From positions 43,282,001 to 43,346,000 of the forward strand of contig JARDYH010000005.1 of NCBI GenBank assembly GCA_029215795.1: a stretch of DNA of 64,000 nucleotides. Direction: 5' to 3'. Numbering within the stretch: position 1 is the first letter of the stretch; each line of letters begins with the position of its first letter. A program made the translations under genes and the position numbers. Below the pieces are notes generated by a model. That model ran no database searches. It was not told where the DNA came from and was given only the letters and a program-made list of their open reading frames with translations. Of this stretch, positions 43,418-54,334 are shown piece after piece. This stretch comes from Anniella stebbinsi. Taxonomy: Eukaryota > Chordata > Lepidosauria > Squamata > Anniellidae.

Positions 43418-43950
43418 CTCTGCAGTGCAACAGGAAAATTATGCCTCACACCCAGCCCTATAAACAGGTAATTGCCCAATCTGATCCAGTAAATTAGCAC
43501 AGCAAAAGACTGTCTAATTTTCACAATGGACTCCAGGAGTGGATCAGAAGGGGAAATTAATTCACATCCTCCATGAGACAAGGGCCCGCAGGTGAGGATT
43601 AGAGCCAACTATAGAGACAGGGTGGAGAATACATTTCAAAAACGATCCCCACCCTTAATTTGGCTTTTGGATAGAAGCAAACCTGAACTCTTCCACTGCC
43701 CTCACAGTTCACAGTGTAAAATGTACTAAAATGAGAACAAAGCTTTTAACCTGGAAACTCATTGGTCTACCTATGTTAAAATTACAAAAATCTAATTTGC
43801 ATTCAGTACACACATTACTGCCTTTCAAAGAATAGTATATTTCCCATAGTAGCTTCTCCCTGCTATTTCTAGTCTACTTCTTACAATTTTTGCAACAGAA
43901 CCATTCCATTCTCTGCACAAACATACTCTTTTCCCGAAAGATGTTGCTGG

Positions 43951-43965
43951 GGGGGGGGGGGGGGA
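43951..43965. repeat. Poly-G tract
   Basis: About 14 consecutive G residues. Similar tracts occur at 46119-46130, 46290-46301 and 51511-51535. Confidence 0.95.
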
Positions 43966-44050
43966 ATAAGATGGGTAGCCTTAAGCAAGCCCATTGACAT
44001 CCTCTATTCTCATCTGTTAAATCGGAAGCATGATGATGAGTAATAAGGAC
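43966..44050 (+). mobile_element. MIR-like SINE fragment
   Basis: GGTAGCCTTAAGCAAGCCCA, then TCCTCTATTCTCATCTGTTA follows the MIR order (CCTTGGGCAAGTCAC..CCTCAGTTTCCTCATCTGTAAAA), and an ATGATGATGAGTAATAAGG stretch fits the GGGGATAATAATAGT part. Old and partial. Confidence 0.5.
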
Positions 44051-44384
44051 TGTAGTGGAAATGAAGGCGATAAGAGAACAATATATCTATCTTAAGCTTC
44101 AGAGACAGGCAAATATTGAGAGATGGAGGCTTCCAACATGGTGGCTTAGTTTTTCAAGGCAAAATGGAAACAAAGGGGCTGTGCCCACAAAAGACCAACA
44201 AAAAGGGGGAACATGCAAATCCACAATTACAAGGAACAACAATATCATTAATGTAGAGCATCCACCATGTACTCATTTCAAGCTGTGCTTTTTCAGAGAT
44301 GTCTGTATAGATAAAAGAAATATCTGAACCTAAGACAAATACAATGAAAACGTGTTTATGTTTTGAGTGAGAGCTTCATCTATT

Positions 44385-44420
44385 GGACGGTATAGAAATG
44401 TAATAAATAAATAAATAAAA
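44385..44420 (+). mobile_element. LINE 3' terminus scrap with (AAAT)n
   Basis: CTATTGGACGGTATAGAAATG then TAATAAATAAATAAATAAA resembles the last 30 bases of the L2/CR1-group LINEs elsewhere in the window. Confidence 0.55.
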
Positions 44421-44774
44421 TACTATTTAATACTAATTCATAATAATATTCTGTCTCTTTAAGACACACATGGGCAGTCTACCAGCCCTGGGTACCTCGC
44501 TAACTGTCTCAACCATCAGCCATCAGCTATGTGGTGAGGAACAGATGGCTGTTTCCTTACTGGTATTACCGAACCACCATTTTTTGTCTTTTAAAAAGAA
44601 GCAATTTTTTGGTGGCAAATTTGAAGGTGTGGTCATTGGGGGACCATGTATTATGGCCCAACCCTGATCTAAAATATCAACAGCAACCCTCAAAACTTTC
44701 CCAAAAGGTCTAACAACACAAGTAAGCCTTTAACCAGTAATCTCTTGGCGTTTAGAAAGTCACTAGACAAATCT

Positions 44775-45065
44775 CCATGAGATCAGACCAAAGGCCTATC
44801 TAGTGGAGCATTCTGTTTCTACACTGTGGGTAACCAGATGCCTATGGGAAGCCAACAAGCAGTACATGAGGGAAATAGCTCTCTGTCACTGTTGTGCCTC
44901 AGCAACCAATATCCAGAGACATTTTCTGACAATGGAGTGCTAATACAGAGAAGGAGCAAGATCTTGTCTGAAAATTTATCTCCTGAAAACAAGAAACAAT
45001 AATCAAAGTGTCCTCTGACATTCTCAGGGAATGCAGATGAATACATGGGAGGAAGTGTTTCTTCA
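44775..45065 (+). mobile_element. CR1-like LINE 3' region fragment, second copy
   Basis: ATCAGACCAAAGGCCTATCT, AGTGGAGCATTCTGTTTCT, GTAACCAGATGCCTATGGG and AAGCCAACAAGCAG match the reptilian CR1-type repeat also seen at 14.48 kb. The part after about 44.93 kb is less certain. Confidence 0.65.
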
Positions 45066-45465
45066 GATCACCTAGGCCCAGGCCATAAGATTTACTCCTA
45101 CACATCATGCCTGAAGGAGATAAGATTCACTACAAGAAGCCATTTTCAACAGGAATCCCATGACAATTGTCAAATGTCGCTCCAGCTCAAAGAACTCCTC
45201 ACACAGTGACTTTACCACCACATTTATACATGGATGAACAATTTGGTTGAAATCATTCTCACCCATACGTGAAAATTGCTAAAGTTACCACACAATAGCA
45301 GGGAAAATGCTAGTTTTAAGGTTTTACTCTGTCAAACTAATTTCATCGATTTCCACATATGAAGAAACATGTGGAAAACCAGGGGAAATATAAAACATGT
45401 GAATCACTTCTTGAATGATGAACCAAGAGGAGCTTTTTTTGCAGACATGCCTTAATCAAAAAAAG

Positions 45466-45705
45466 AGAGCCAATGGTTAGAGTGTTGGACTGGGACTGGG
45501 GAGACTAGGGTCCAGCTCCCCACAAAGCCATAAAGCTCACTGGGTGACTTTGGGCCAGTCACTGATGCTTAGCCCAACCTACCTCACAGGGTTGTTGTGA
45601 GGATAAAATGGCGAGGAGAAGGATCATGTAAGCTGCCTTGGGTTCTTTGCAGGAGGAAAAAAATGGGATATACATGTAAAATAAATGTAAAATAATAATA
45701 TAACA
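45466..45705 (+). mobile_element. Sauria SINE, full-length but diverged
   Basis: The tRNA-like head has GCCAATGGTTAGAGTGTTGG, then GACTGGGGAGACTAGGGTCC (B-box-like). The body has CTGGGTGACTTTGGGCCAGTCACT (split at 45540-45563) and the stretch ACAGGGTTGTTGTGAGGATA. The 3' end reads CTGCCTTGGGTTC..GGGATATACATG, ending AT-rich. Sauria SINEs are retrotransposons of squamates and tuatara relatives whose 3' end resembles Bov-B LINEs. Confidence 0.88.
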
Positions 45706-46118
45706 ATAATACTGCTGCTCTAGATGGGAACATAATCCTCAGAACAGCCATTTTTCTTTCAGCAGCTTTGGAATTCACTGACTTGCGCCTTCAATTTTAA
45801 CAAGTAACCAATCCTTACAGCACTGCAGTTTCATGCATACATTCTTGCATCCAGCTAAGCAAATACGTTTTCATCTCTACAGACTTAGCACAGTGTGGTA
45901 GGTTGACATGTTTGCCATTTTATTTTTGTTTGTTTTAATTGAGGAGAGGAGGGGGTTGGGGGATATTAGCAGTAAAGCCACCTTAGTTCCAGTTTTCAGG
46001 TGCCTTGATTTATTGATCTGGCTATTTCTCATTTAATAGGCTCTCTTGCATTCCTGAGGGGCTTTTGCTCTCACCTCTGCAGGCTCAGGGGAGGGGAGCC
46101 ATGTGAGGCAATCTGCAC

Positions 46119-46130
46119 TGGGGGGGGGGG
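46119..46130. repeat. Poly-G tract
   Basis: Ten or more consecutive G residues. Confidence 0.9.
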
Positions 46131-46384
46131 CATATGAGGCCAGTTGCGTTTATTTTCCTTTTTTAAAAAGCCGTTTGCCATCTCAAGGCTACCAGGAAGT
46201 AATACAAAGCACACACTTTGTTGCCATTTTTTCTCTCTGCCAAATTAGCCAAGGTTACAGAGTGCCATTCCTTTAGAACATGGGGGCGGGGGGGGGGGGG
46301 GTTGGGTTGGGTTGAAATGGTATGTGACAAGAAACTTGAAATAAGCACCCATACTCTTTCTCTAGCCTGTTCAATTGTACTCTG

Positions 46385-46520
46385 AGCATATACGAGTGCT
46401 GAGGTTAATAGTGGTTAAGAGCATGAGACGTGGAGTCCATGATTCGACTCTCACCTTAGCTATGTATTCACTAGGTGGTCTAAAGAAAGACTCTCAGCCT
46501 CAATCTCCCTATCTGAGAGG
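46385..46520 (+). mobile_element. MIR SINE fragment, cut by the L1 insertion
   Basis: ATAGTGGTTAAGAGCATGAG, then GTGGAGTCCATGATTCGACTC, TATGTATTCACTAGGTGG and CTCAGCCTCAATCTCCCTAT follow the MIR consensus order (AGTGGTTAAGAGCA..GGAGCC..GTTCGAATCC..TGTGAC..CTCAGTTTCCTCATC). It ends at the target duplication of the L1 element. Confidence 0.7.
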
Positions 46521-47478
46521 ACCGTATCTTTTTTTATTATTATTGTATAATTTTTATTAATTTCAACAAAACAAACATACACATAATACATAATATAAAA
46601 CAAACTACCACCCTCGACTTCCCCCGTGCACCCCCCCCCCGAGACCTTCTCATAATCATTCATCCTCCTTCCAAAATTTTAATGATTCTTTTGAAGGCGA
46701 TTGTCCCTTTCCCGATCTTAAAACATATTCCAAAAAGGGAGTCCATATTTCTCCAAAATCACTCTTACTGGACATTCCCCTCATTATTTTCATTTTACAA
46801 GTCAACATATCATTCAAAGCTATATCCCAAATTTCTTTATACCAATCTTCTATTATATAACTTCGTTGCCCTTTCCAATTTTTAGCAATCATTATTCTAA
46901 CGGGTGCCAGGAGGTTGTTTACCAATTCTCTATTTATTATATGCTTATTCCTACTATCCCATATTGCTAGTAGAGCTAACTTCGGGTTTAATTCCAATTT
47001 ACTTCCAATTATATCACTTATTTCTTTAAAAACCCTTTCCCAAAATTTTTGTACTTGTTCACAGCTCCACCACATATGAAAATAGGTCCCAACCTCCTGA
47101 CACCCCCTCCAACAATTCTTGGACACTTTTTTATCAATCTGGTGAAATCTTACAGGTGTTAGATACCATCTCCAAACTGTCTTATAGTAGTTCTCCTTAA
47201 TTCTAATCGACAGTAACTTCAACATTCTTACATTCCATATCCTCCCCCAATTATCTTCATTGATTTTTTCCCTTACATCTTCTTCCCATACCTCTTTTAT
47301 AACCTTAAGTGAGTCCTGAAATTCTTCCTCAATATTTTATATATCTCACTAGTGAGTCCTTTCTTAGCTCTGGCTTCTTCTTTTTTTCCTAATTGTTCAA
47401 TTAAATCTTCAAATCTAGTATTGTTTCTACATTTCTTATTTTTTAACCTCCATTCCTGTGTCCATTTTACCGTATCTT
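46521..47478 (-). mobile_element. 5'-truncated L1 LINE, ORF2 C-terminus, with 10-bp target duplication
   Basis: The direct repeat ACCGTATCTT at 46521-46530 and 47469-47478 bounds the insertion. On the minus strand, 46656-47225 encodes 189 residues with RWYLTPVR (19-26) and a zinc-knuckle C38-X3-C42-X7-H50-X4-C55 in CWRGC..H..C, as at the C-terminus of L1 ORF2, the reverse transcriptase/endonuclease protein. Upstream, RWRLKNKK-like EWRLKNKK and AKKGLTSEIYKIL (47330-47460) continue the protein but in another frame; a one-base deletion at about 47322-47326 explains the break. The 3' UTR is T-rich in this orientation and ends in an A-rich tail at 46531. Full ORF2 is roughly 1,200 residues or more, so only the last quarter is present. 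Inactive. Confidence 0.92.
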
Positions 47479-47479
47479 G

Positions 47480-48215
47480 TAGATTACTGGAGCCCAGTTT
47501 TAAATGAGATGTGAACAGCATTAAAGTGACACGTGAAAAGCATTTCCCCATGGAGAAGGACCATAGTTTAGGAGCACAGATCCCAGGGACATGCTCTAAG
47601 TTAAAGGAACTCAGATAGCAGGGTTGGCAAATCCCTTCCCCTGAGGCAGACAATACTGGGCTAGACAGGATCCAGACGAGGTAGTGTCTGATGTGCAGTG
47701 TTCCACACAATCCAACATCACTTTCAAAGCTTGCTTAACGCATGTGCCGTCCCCTTCTTGGTGCAGCATTTGTGGGCTATAGAAACCTGGTGTGCAAACA
47801 ATGTCCAAACAAGGACCAGTGCATGGGTTAAGAAGCCGGGACATGCAGGACACTACCTGGGTAGGTGCTTTTTGTGTGCCCAGAAGCTTGTTTTTTAATA
47901 TCAGAACTGTGATACTGCATGTGAAACACCTTGAATGCTAGTCTAAAGTATTATATCAGTGCTACATAGAATCACCACCCACACAATTCTTATTGCAAGT
48001 AACAGATGAAACAGGGACCAAGGCTTTTCACTCATAGTGGCATCACACCCTCCCACAGTGTGGCTTCTGCAGTGGGCATGGCTGAGGTCCAACTGTTGAT
48101 ATGAGGGTACCTCGGAGAAAGATTTATCCTCCATTTCCAGAGACAGCCTCAACATTTCTAACTTCACACTGCAGCACTCAAGTGACAGTGCAAGCACATG
48201 CCATGCCCCAACTTC
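47480..48215. other. Unassigned non-coding sequence
   Basis: No gene or named repeat recognised right of the L1 insertion. Short overlapping frames only. Confidence 0.4.
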
Positions 48216-48220
48216 CTGCA

Positions 48221-48343
48221 CCAGCTTTCCTCAACCTGATGCCCTCCAAGCATGACGGACTACAACTCACATCATCCCCAGCCATTATGAATCATAGGAA
48301 CTGCAGCCCAACACATCCGCACCAGGTTCGGGGAGGCTCCTCT
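48221..48343. mobile_element. ACTACAACTCCCA-type MITE, copy f
   Basis: CAGCTTTCCTCAACCTGATG at the left and CCAGGTTCGGGGAGGCT at the right, arms GACTACAACTCACATCATC and AGGAACTGCAGCCCAAC. Full length and diverged. Confidence 0.75.
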
Positions 48344-48344
48344 A

Positions 48345-49090
48345 GACCATCCTTCTTAATAACCTCCACCATCTCCTACTCCAGCTGCCCATGTGCTGAA
48401 CAGCCCTTCTTCTTGTGCCCACAAACAGCAATGCTGCACTTGAGGCAATGCTGCCAACACAGAGCTTCAAATCAGACCTGCCAATGGTGATGGGAAGCAA
48501 GATTCGCTTCTGGGAGACTAGTCAATGGCTATTTACATTTTTAAAAATGTCGTTAATGATGTCAGCTTTGCATATTCACTACTTTCTGCATGATACTGGA
48601 ATCCAAAATAAGTGTTTCTGCCCCCCTCAAGTTCATGCTGGAAACCCACATGCCACAAACTCCTTGGAAAGATAAGAGTGTGTGACAATTGCAACATTCC
48701 TCTGTCAAATAGCCAAGTAGGGAGAACAATTTATTCTAAGAGTATGCTGCAAGATAATCGGAGCAACATGCCTTCCTGCTCCCCCTGTACACTAGCAAAC
48801 CTGATTCTCAGCCTTCAAGCACTTCAAAGCAAGGATGAGAATGACAATCAGCATCAAGGTTTACATGGATTTCACAGGAGAAGAAAGCTGGAATTGCACT
48901 GCCTCGCTCAGTAGCCTTTAAAACTGTGTCCCTCAGATCCGCATGACGGACAGGGACTGCCTTGGGATCAGTGTGGGTCCTATAGTTGGCGTAGCTGGTT
49001 TGTCAGTATGAGGGCCCCATGGGGGAAAAGAGTTCCTTCTGTGGGTCCTCTGACATTCATCAGAGATTTTTCGTGGAAATAATCAGCAGT
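48345..49090. other. Unassigned non-coding sequence
   Basis: Overlapping plus-strand frames of 86-129 codons at 48.1-48.9 kb carry no recognisable domain and start inside a MITE, so they are probably chance. Confidence 0.4.
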
Positions 49091-49094
49091 TATT

Positions 49095-49600
49095 GAGGGA
49101 AAACAAGTTTAGTTTCTATCCTGCCTTTCCGTATAAAGTGCATTCAAGGCAGCTTACAATGAATAAAATAAGGTTTGCCTAGTTCTAGGCCATTTAGAGC
49201 TATAAAGGTCAGAACCAGCATCTTAAATTAAGCAGGGAAACAAACAAGTAGCCAGTGAAACTGGTAGAAGAGCTTCCTAAGCCCCAAACAGAACCGTGCC
49301 AATTGCATTCTGGACTGACATTTCAGACTGTCTTCAAGAACAGCTCCACATAAAGTACATTGCAGTACTCCAACCTAGAGGTGACGAGCATACATGACCG
49401 AGGCCATGGCCGACTCCTCCAGGAAGGGAGGCAAGTAACAAACCAGCTGGAATCGGGAAAAGGCACTCCTAGCCATCATCCCCATATGAAAATTAGGGCC
49501 GGAGGGGGGCAGGACTGAACCTTGCAGCACCCCATATACCAAAGTCACAGGGTGGAGCTGTTGTCAACTAGTACTAAGCTCCTTAAAATATTGCTTGTCC
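49095..49600 (-). mobile_element. L2/CR1-group LINE fragment with 3' end, minus
   Basis: On the minus strand the 3' terminus reads TAAGCTGCCTTGAATGCACT (complement of 49135-49155). Upstream, decayed RT blocks follow: QFHWLL near 49255-49275, and MLVLTFIALNGLELG around 49180-49225, corresponding to LHWLP and K.LVLTFKALHGL. The GGGGGGCAGGACTGAACCTTG part at about 49503-49525 is also typical of these fragments. Confidence 0.68.
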
Positions 49601-49894
49601 ACCAGTACCAATCTTTCTGTGCATTGTAAGGGGCAAAAGAATGGCCACGTGTCTTAGGCCTGTGTCCCATATACATGGCAATTCCTGCCACCCAAGTGTT
49701 CTAGGTACACCTTAGAACTTGTCCAAGAATCCTTTGCAAACTGCAAGAGTTCCATAGCAGGCGATCAGTAGGCCATTCTGTATAGAAAGGGTTTCTTTGA
49801 ATGCAGGATGTTTGAAATCACTGATCTCATTTGAATAGACAAATAATGTGTAATCTTAACATGGCAGCTGCCAAACTACAAATTTTGTGGACAT

Positions 49895-50063
49895 GTTACA
49901 TATCCCCTATTTTCACAACAACCCTTTGAGATAGGTTGGGATAAGAGCTAGAGACTGGCTTTAAGTCACCCAGGAAGCTCTACGGCTTATTGGGAATTAC
50001 TGCACCTAGTCTCCCAGGTCTAAGCCCAATGTGCAAGCCACTAACCCAGAGTGCAATATCACA
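49895..50063 (-). mobile_element. Sauria-type SINE, old partial copy, minus
   Basis: The complement of TTTTCACAACAACCCTTTGA, then GATAGGTTGGGATAAGAGC, AAGTCACCCAGGAAGCTC and AGTCTCCCAGGTCTAAGCC fits a Sauria SINE read backwards, with the tRNA-like head (AGCCACTAACCCAGAGTGC complement) at the right. Confidence 0.65.
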
Positions 50064-50068
50064 TTATT

Positions 50069-50095
50069 CGTGTGTGTGTGTGTGTGTGTGTGTGT
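50069..50095. repeat. (GT)n microsatellite
   Basis: About 13 GT units directly downstream of the SINE head. Confidence 0.95.
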
Positions 50096-50286
50096 ACGCA
50101 CAATGTCAGTTTATGCATGCACACGAATAGCAAAATTGGCTCTGAAATCTTTTGCTGGCTGTGCAACTTCTACTTTTGGCAACTGGGTTAGAGAACAAAA
50201 CCTGCCTGTAAAAATGTGTGTTGGCTGGCAACCTTAGTATCCAGTGATATTTGCTATTGTTTCTATGAATGGAGACAGCCATTCTG

Positions 50287-50480
50287 AGCCAGTTAGGAAG
50301 TGAACCTAGGAAGCTACCTTATATCAGGTCATCTAGCCTCCTCCACTCCCCGCCCCTCCAAAGTATTATCTACTGCTTTCCAGGGTCTCAAGCAGAGCTG
50401 TTTCTCATCACTTTTTCCTTGACTCTTTTAGCCTGGGACCTTCTGTATGCAGAGCATCTGCTTTTTGCTAAGCTATGATT
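50287..50480 (-). mobile_element. tRNA-derived SINE, minus copy of the 2.94-kb family
   Basis: Read on the minus strand: AGCTTAGCAAAAAGCAGATG, CTCTGCATACAGAAGGTCCC (tRNA-like, with a B-box-like GGTCCCAGGCT), then TGAGACCCTGGAAAGC, and a tail ATATAAGGTAGCTTCCTAGG. This is the same architecture as 2936-3152 and less decayed in the head. Confidence 0.72.
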
Positions 50481-51505
50481 CCCTCCATGAACCTAGCATG
50501 GAAAGTCATCAGGGCACCTGGAGAAATTCTAGTTCAAAATCACAGCAGATTACCCACACGGATGGGGACCTTTCAGAAGCAGTGTGTGTCTGCCCACTCT
50601 TTCCTGGTTCGTAATGCTGGCCTCCGAATAGACTCCTTCCGGCTCAGGAGAGAGAGAGGACTGTCCGTGGGAACTAACACTTGCTTGGGAGAGTCACGTT
50701 CCACCTGTGCCCTCCAGGGGTTCCTAGTGACGCTGACAGGAGCAAGTGGCTCTGAGTCTTGCATTCAGACACATACAGAAACTATGCAGAATGCAGACTG
50801 ACCTCTTAATCCTTCATGGGTTTCCTCCTCTACAAGCTTGGTGTGGTTTCAACCACAAAAACCACACTATGGGAGACAAAGCAGGAAGGACCGGCCCAGC
50901 AGCCTAGCACATTGGGACATTTTGCAATGCAATCGCTCCCAAACATCTCATTCCAGGGAATAGGCAAAGAATCAATCAATCATTTTCAAAATGTTAAGCT
51001 CCACTTAGGTCGGCATTTGACAACAGCAAGGCTGTGAAGACAAGCCCTGTTTAGCTAGGATCGGACAGGCAGGTCCAAGTTCTGCACCTCCACTGGACCA
51101 AGACAAGGGACACCCACTGATGCCCTACTTCCTTCCTGCTCTCCTCTGGTGCCTTTTGAAGTACAGCCAGCTGCAGAAATAACTGAGGAGGTGGGAAAGA
51201 TGACATAGTGCCAAAGCTCTTGTGCCTTCATAGTTGTGCAAAAGAGGAAATTGCAGCAAGGGCAGCTTGTCCTGCAGGGGTGACTGGAAGCTGGACCTGC
51301 TGCAATTCCCTATTACTCTTAAAGAGCATAAATATGGTCTCCTTTACCCATGGTTATGCTTTTTCTAAAAAAATAAATACAGAAACAAAAAGCAACAGAC
51401 AGAGAACAAATTATGTTGGCTTATGACATGTAAAACTGCCAGAGCAATTGAAGGCAAAATAGGAAAAAATAAAACCAAACCATGAGTAAAGGAGAAAGAG
51501 CTAGA
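50481..51505. other. Unassigned non-coding sequence
   Basis: No gene is recognised. The plus frame at 50475-50801 (108 codons) has no motif. Confidence 0.4.
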
Positions 51506-51510
51506 GGAAA

Positions 51511-51535
51511 GCGGGGGGGGGGGGGGGGAGGGGGG
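51511..51535. repeat. Poly-G tract
   Basis: A run of about 19 G, interrupted by one A, then GGGGGG. Confidence 0.95.
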
Positions 51536-51564
51536 AGAGGAAGGAAGGTGAGGGAAACTCAAAT

Positions 51565-51990
51565 ATTGATTTATTTATACTTAATTGATTTAATACCCTG
51601 CCCTTTATGGTGGACACTCTCACAGGGCAGCTTGCAATAACCAATACCAATTAAAAGACCAAAGCATACAAATATCAAATATGCAACCACATAAGAATCA
51701 AACTGACAAAATTACACCAGTGTATAGAAAAGTTATAAAACAAACCCTAAAAAATAGGTGTGAATGAAAAAGTACATAGGCCCTGCAGAGATCTTATAAA
51801 TGTAATAAAAAAGATATAATATAAATCTGGTTTCATTTGAACCTGATTGGCGACAGTCAAAGATAATGCAGAACTGTGGTAAAACCCAGGAGAAGAATTT
51901 GCACCTAAGAGGGGAAGAGGTCGCACACAATTCCATGGCCTGCTCCCAAATCCTAAGACCCTGGTTCTGATTTACATCTGCAAAGGATCC
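51565..51990 (-). mobile_element. LINE 3' end, minus (body uncertain)
   Basis: ATTGATTTAATACCCTGCCC, then TTTATGGTGGACACTCTCAC and AGGGCAGCTTGCAATAACC is the complement of a LINE terminus (GCAAGCTGCCC..GGGCAGGGTATTAAATCAAT). The upstream part (51730-51990) may be its body, with no readable RT. Confidence 0.55.
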
Positions 51991-52173
51991 TACAGACAAA
52001 AACTATTTGTGTGAATCATTTGGAATACGCAGAAATTCCAAGGTGAAGAGTTGCTATTGCAAACTAATTTCCTAAAATGACTACATCTGGAAAAGCCTGA
52101 TTGGTTGGTATTCATCTTCATACCTGTTTTTTTCTTTTACAGGTTTGCAAGACAAATCATGTAATTGTCAGGA

Positions 52174-52425
52174 GAGTGAAACAGTGTGGTGTAGTGGCTA
52201 ATGTATTGGACTGGGAGTCGGGAGATCTGGGTTCTAGTCCCCACTCAGCCATGGAAACCCACTGGGTGACTTTGGGCCAGTCACAGACTCTCAGGTGAAC
52301 CTATCTCATAGGGTTGTTGTTGTGAGGATAAAATGAAAGGAGGAAGAGGATTATGTACGCTGCCTTGGGTTCCTTGGAGGAAAAAGGTTGGATATAAATG
52401 TAATAAATAAATAAATGAAATAATA
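52174..52425 (+). mobile_element. Sauria SINE, well preserved
   Basis: The head GTGTGGTGTAGTGGCTAATG, TATTGGACTGGGAGTCGGG (A-box region) and GGGTTCTAGTCCCC (B box) is tRNA-like. The body has ACTGGGTGACTTTGGGCCAG and ATAGGGTTGTTGTTGTGAGG. The tail is CTGCCTTGGGTTCCTTGGAG, then GGATATAAATGTAATAAATA, running into AAAT repeats. This copy is close to my recollection of the consensus, so it is comparatively young. Confidence 0.93.
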
Positions 52426-52979
52426 GCAGCAGATGATCTCTCCGCCGCACCAACTCATTCACCCCCTGTTAAGACTTTCCACAAAGAGGTTCCCATTAAG
52501 GACAAGGCACTGCCAAGGCAACCATTCTTGATTACACATGCAGCAGCTAAGAGTCTGTGCTCAAACGAAGGGAGAAAATAAATGAGTGCTGAAGGTGTAG
52601 AGGTTTGCCCAACTTCAAGAATCAAAACAGAGAAAACCACTGGCATTCTTTTGGATTTTTGGCACAGGTTTTGGCACAATTGTCAATGCCTCCCCATTTC
52701 CAAATTCCTTTGAAAACACAGAACTCAATCAAGATTATTATCTATGGGGATTCCCTCCTTTATTCATAGTTGGACACAGACATGCCCTGTGGCTGTCTGC
52801 TCTTCCCCACTCCCAGAATGACTAAATACAGTCTGTGCCCACTGCAGCGGGTGTTTCCAGTGAGTTTGTGTAGCATATTGCCTAATACACTGCGAGCAAG
52901 AAATCCCAGAGCTCAAATAATCTCACCACTGCCATAAACATATTAGTTACAATTTCCAGTTCGCTCAACCGCCAGCACT

Positions 52980-53058
52980 ACGGGGATAATAATAATGGCC
53001 TACCATGAAGGGTTGTTGCAAATATATCTCAGCTGATTTATGTGAAGTTCTTTAAAGT
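52980..53058 (+). mobile_element. MIR-like SINE 3' fragment
   Basis: GGGGATAATAATAATGGCCT, then ACCATGAAGGGTTGTTGC resembles the MIR stretch GGGGATAATAATAGTACCTACCTCATAGGGTTGTTG. Short and old. Confidence 0.55.
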
Positions 53059-53194
53059 AGCCTCTCTCAACCTGGTGCTCTCCCACTGTTTTGGATTACA
53101 ACTCCCATCAGTCCCAGATAGCATGGCCAATGGTCAGGAATGCTGGTAGTTGTCGCCCAAAATCTAGAGGGCACCAGTAGGGGAAGTCTGCTTT
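53059..53194. mobile_element. ACTACAACTCCCA-type MITE, copy g
   Basis: CCTCTCTCAACCTGGTGC, GATTACAACTCCCATCAGTC, then TGGTAGTTGTCGCCCAAAAT and AGGGCACCAGTAGGGGAAG. Full-length palindrome with the usual ends. Confidence 0.8.
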
Positions 53195-53210
53195 CATGTT
53201 CAAAGCAGAC

Positions 53211-53343
53211 TATCCCAATATGGCTACCTCCAGATGTATTGGACTACAACCCCCATCATTCCTAGCTAGCACTGTTGGCAAATGCACTGGCTTTGGATGA
53301 TGGGCATTGTAGTCTGACATATCTGGAGGGTGCTAGGCTGGAA
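53211..53343. mobile_element. ACTACAACTCCCA-type MITE, copy h
   Basis: CTACCTCCAGATGTATTGGA, CTACAACCCCCATCATTCC and the partner GATGGGCATTGTAGTCTGAC, ATATCTGGAGGGTGCTAGG. It lies only 16 bp after copy g in the same arrangement. Confidence 0.78.
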
Positions 53344-53384
53344 ACGGATGGGCTAAAAAAACAGCGGATAAGGGAGAAAATCTG

Positions 53385-53609
53385 CTTCTGAGCAGTGGAG
53401 GCGGATGGCTCTGATGTCATGGGGTGGTGAATCCTCTCTGGATTTCAGTCAGAAGCAGGCAGCATTCTAAAGGAGCTATCCAAGGTGCTGTACCTCTTTT
53501 GCAGATTGGTTCAGCACATTGGATAGCTCCTTTAGAGTCCTCACTGAAATCCGGAGCGGATTCACTGCCCCAGTGACATCGGAGCCATCAGCCTCCACTG
53601 CTTCTGAGA
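53385..53609. mobile_element. 225-bp palindromic MITE inserted in a LINE
   Basis: The left arm (53385-53492) has AGCAGTGGAGGCGGATGGC and TTCTAAAGGAGCTATCCAA; the right arm (53513-53609) has GGATAGCTCCTTTAGAGTC, then CGGAGCCATCAGCCTCCACTG. About 20 unpaired bases lie between. The downstream neighbour is the C-terminal end of an L2/CR1-group LINE, so the MITE probably inserted within or beside that element. Confidence 0.8.
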
Positions 53610-53956
53610 CCCTTTTTGGTAGTGGCCCCTGTGTCATGAAACTCTCTCCCAAGGGAAATGTGGTTGCCCCCTCCATTGCAGCATCTAGAAAGGCTTAGAA
53701 AAACCACCTGTTTCAAATGGCTTTTAATTTGTCTTTTTCGCCATGCTGCAGTTTTATTGATGATTTATGGTATAGCTCTGACTTTTTTTATATACTGTAA
53801 TACTGACTAAATAGTTTTAATGGGTATCTTTGTTGTACTATGGAATTTAAGTAGTTGGTTTTTTTGTTTTGTTTTTAAAAAACAAATATAAACAATAGTA
53901 TATTATTGGATGTTCATAGTTGTATTTTGTACACTGCCTTGGCAGCTTATACATAT
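53610..53956 (+). mobile_element. L2/CR1-group LINE, last ORF codons and 3' UTR
   Basis: Around 53635-53720 the frame reads MKLSPKGNVV, then APSIAASRKA, a decayed form of the LWNSLP.E...PS...F...LKTHLF end of the reverse transcriptase ORF. After it comes a T-rich 3' UTR ending TACACTGCCTTGGCAGCTTA, and then a GAAA microsatellite. Confidence 0.65.
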
Positions 53957-54003
<47 letters not shown>

Positions 54004-54005
54004 AA
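53957..54005. repeat. (GAAA)n microsatellite
   Basis: About 12 pure GAAA units at the exact 3' end of the LINE, likely derived from its tail. Confidence 0.95.
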
Positions 54006-54334
54006 TTTAGATAAATGTCTAGGTACATCCCTGAATCACAAGGGATGATGAAATTAACTTCTAAGTACAATTTCTGATGCACTAACTACAGAATGATTTT
54101 AGTGTCAGCAAAAACACAAAGCCCCAAGACAATATCTTCATCCGGAGCCCAACAAGTGCTGAGCAACGCTCTATTGAGTCATACAATGCCATTACTACCA
54201 TCTAATGGCACAAAGAACACTATACATAAAAACATACGTACTGAAAGAGATTTTAATCACACACCTACAGTGTGGGATGCAGGGTTTTGAGTCGCACAGA
54301 AGCCTTTACCTGGAACAGGTGTATGCAGACTTAG

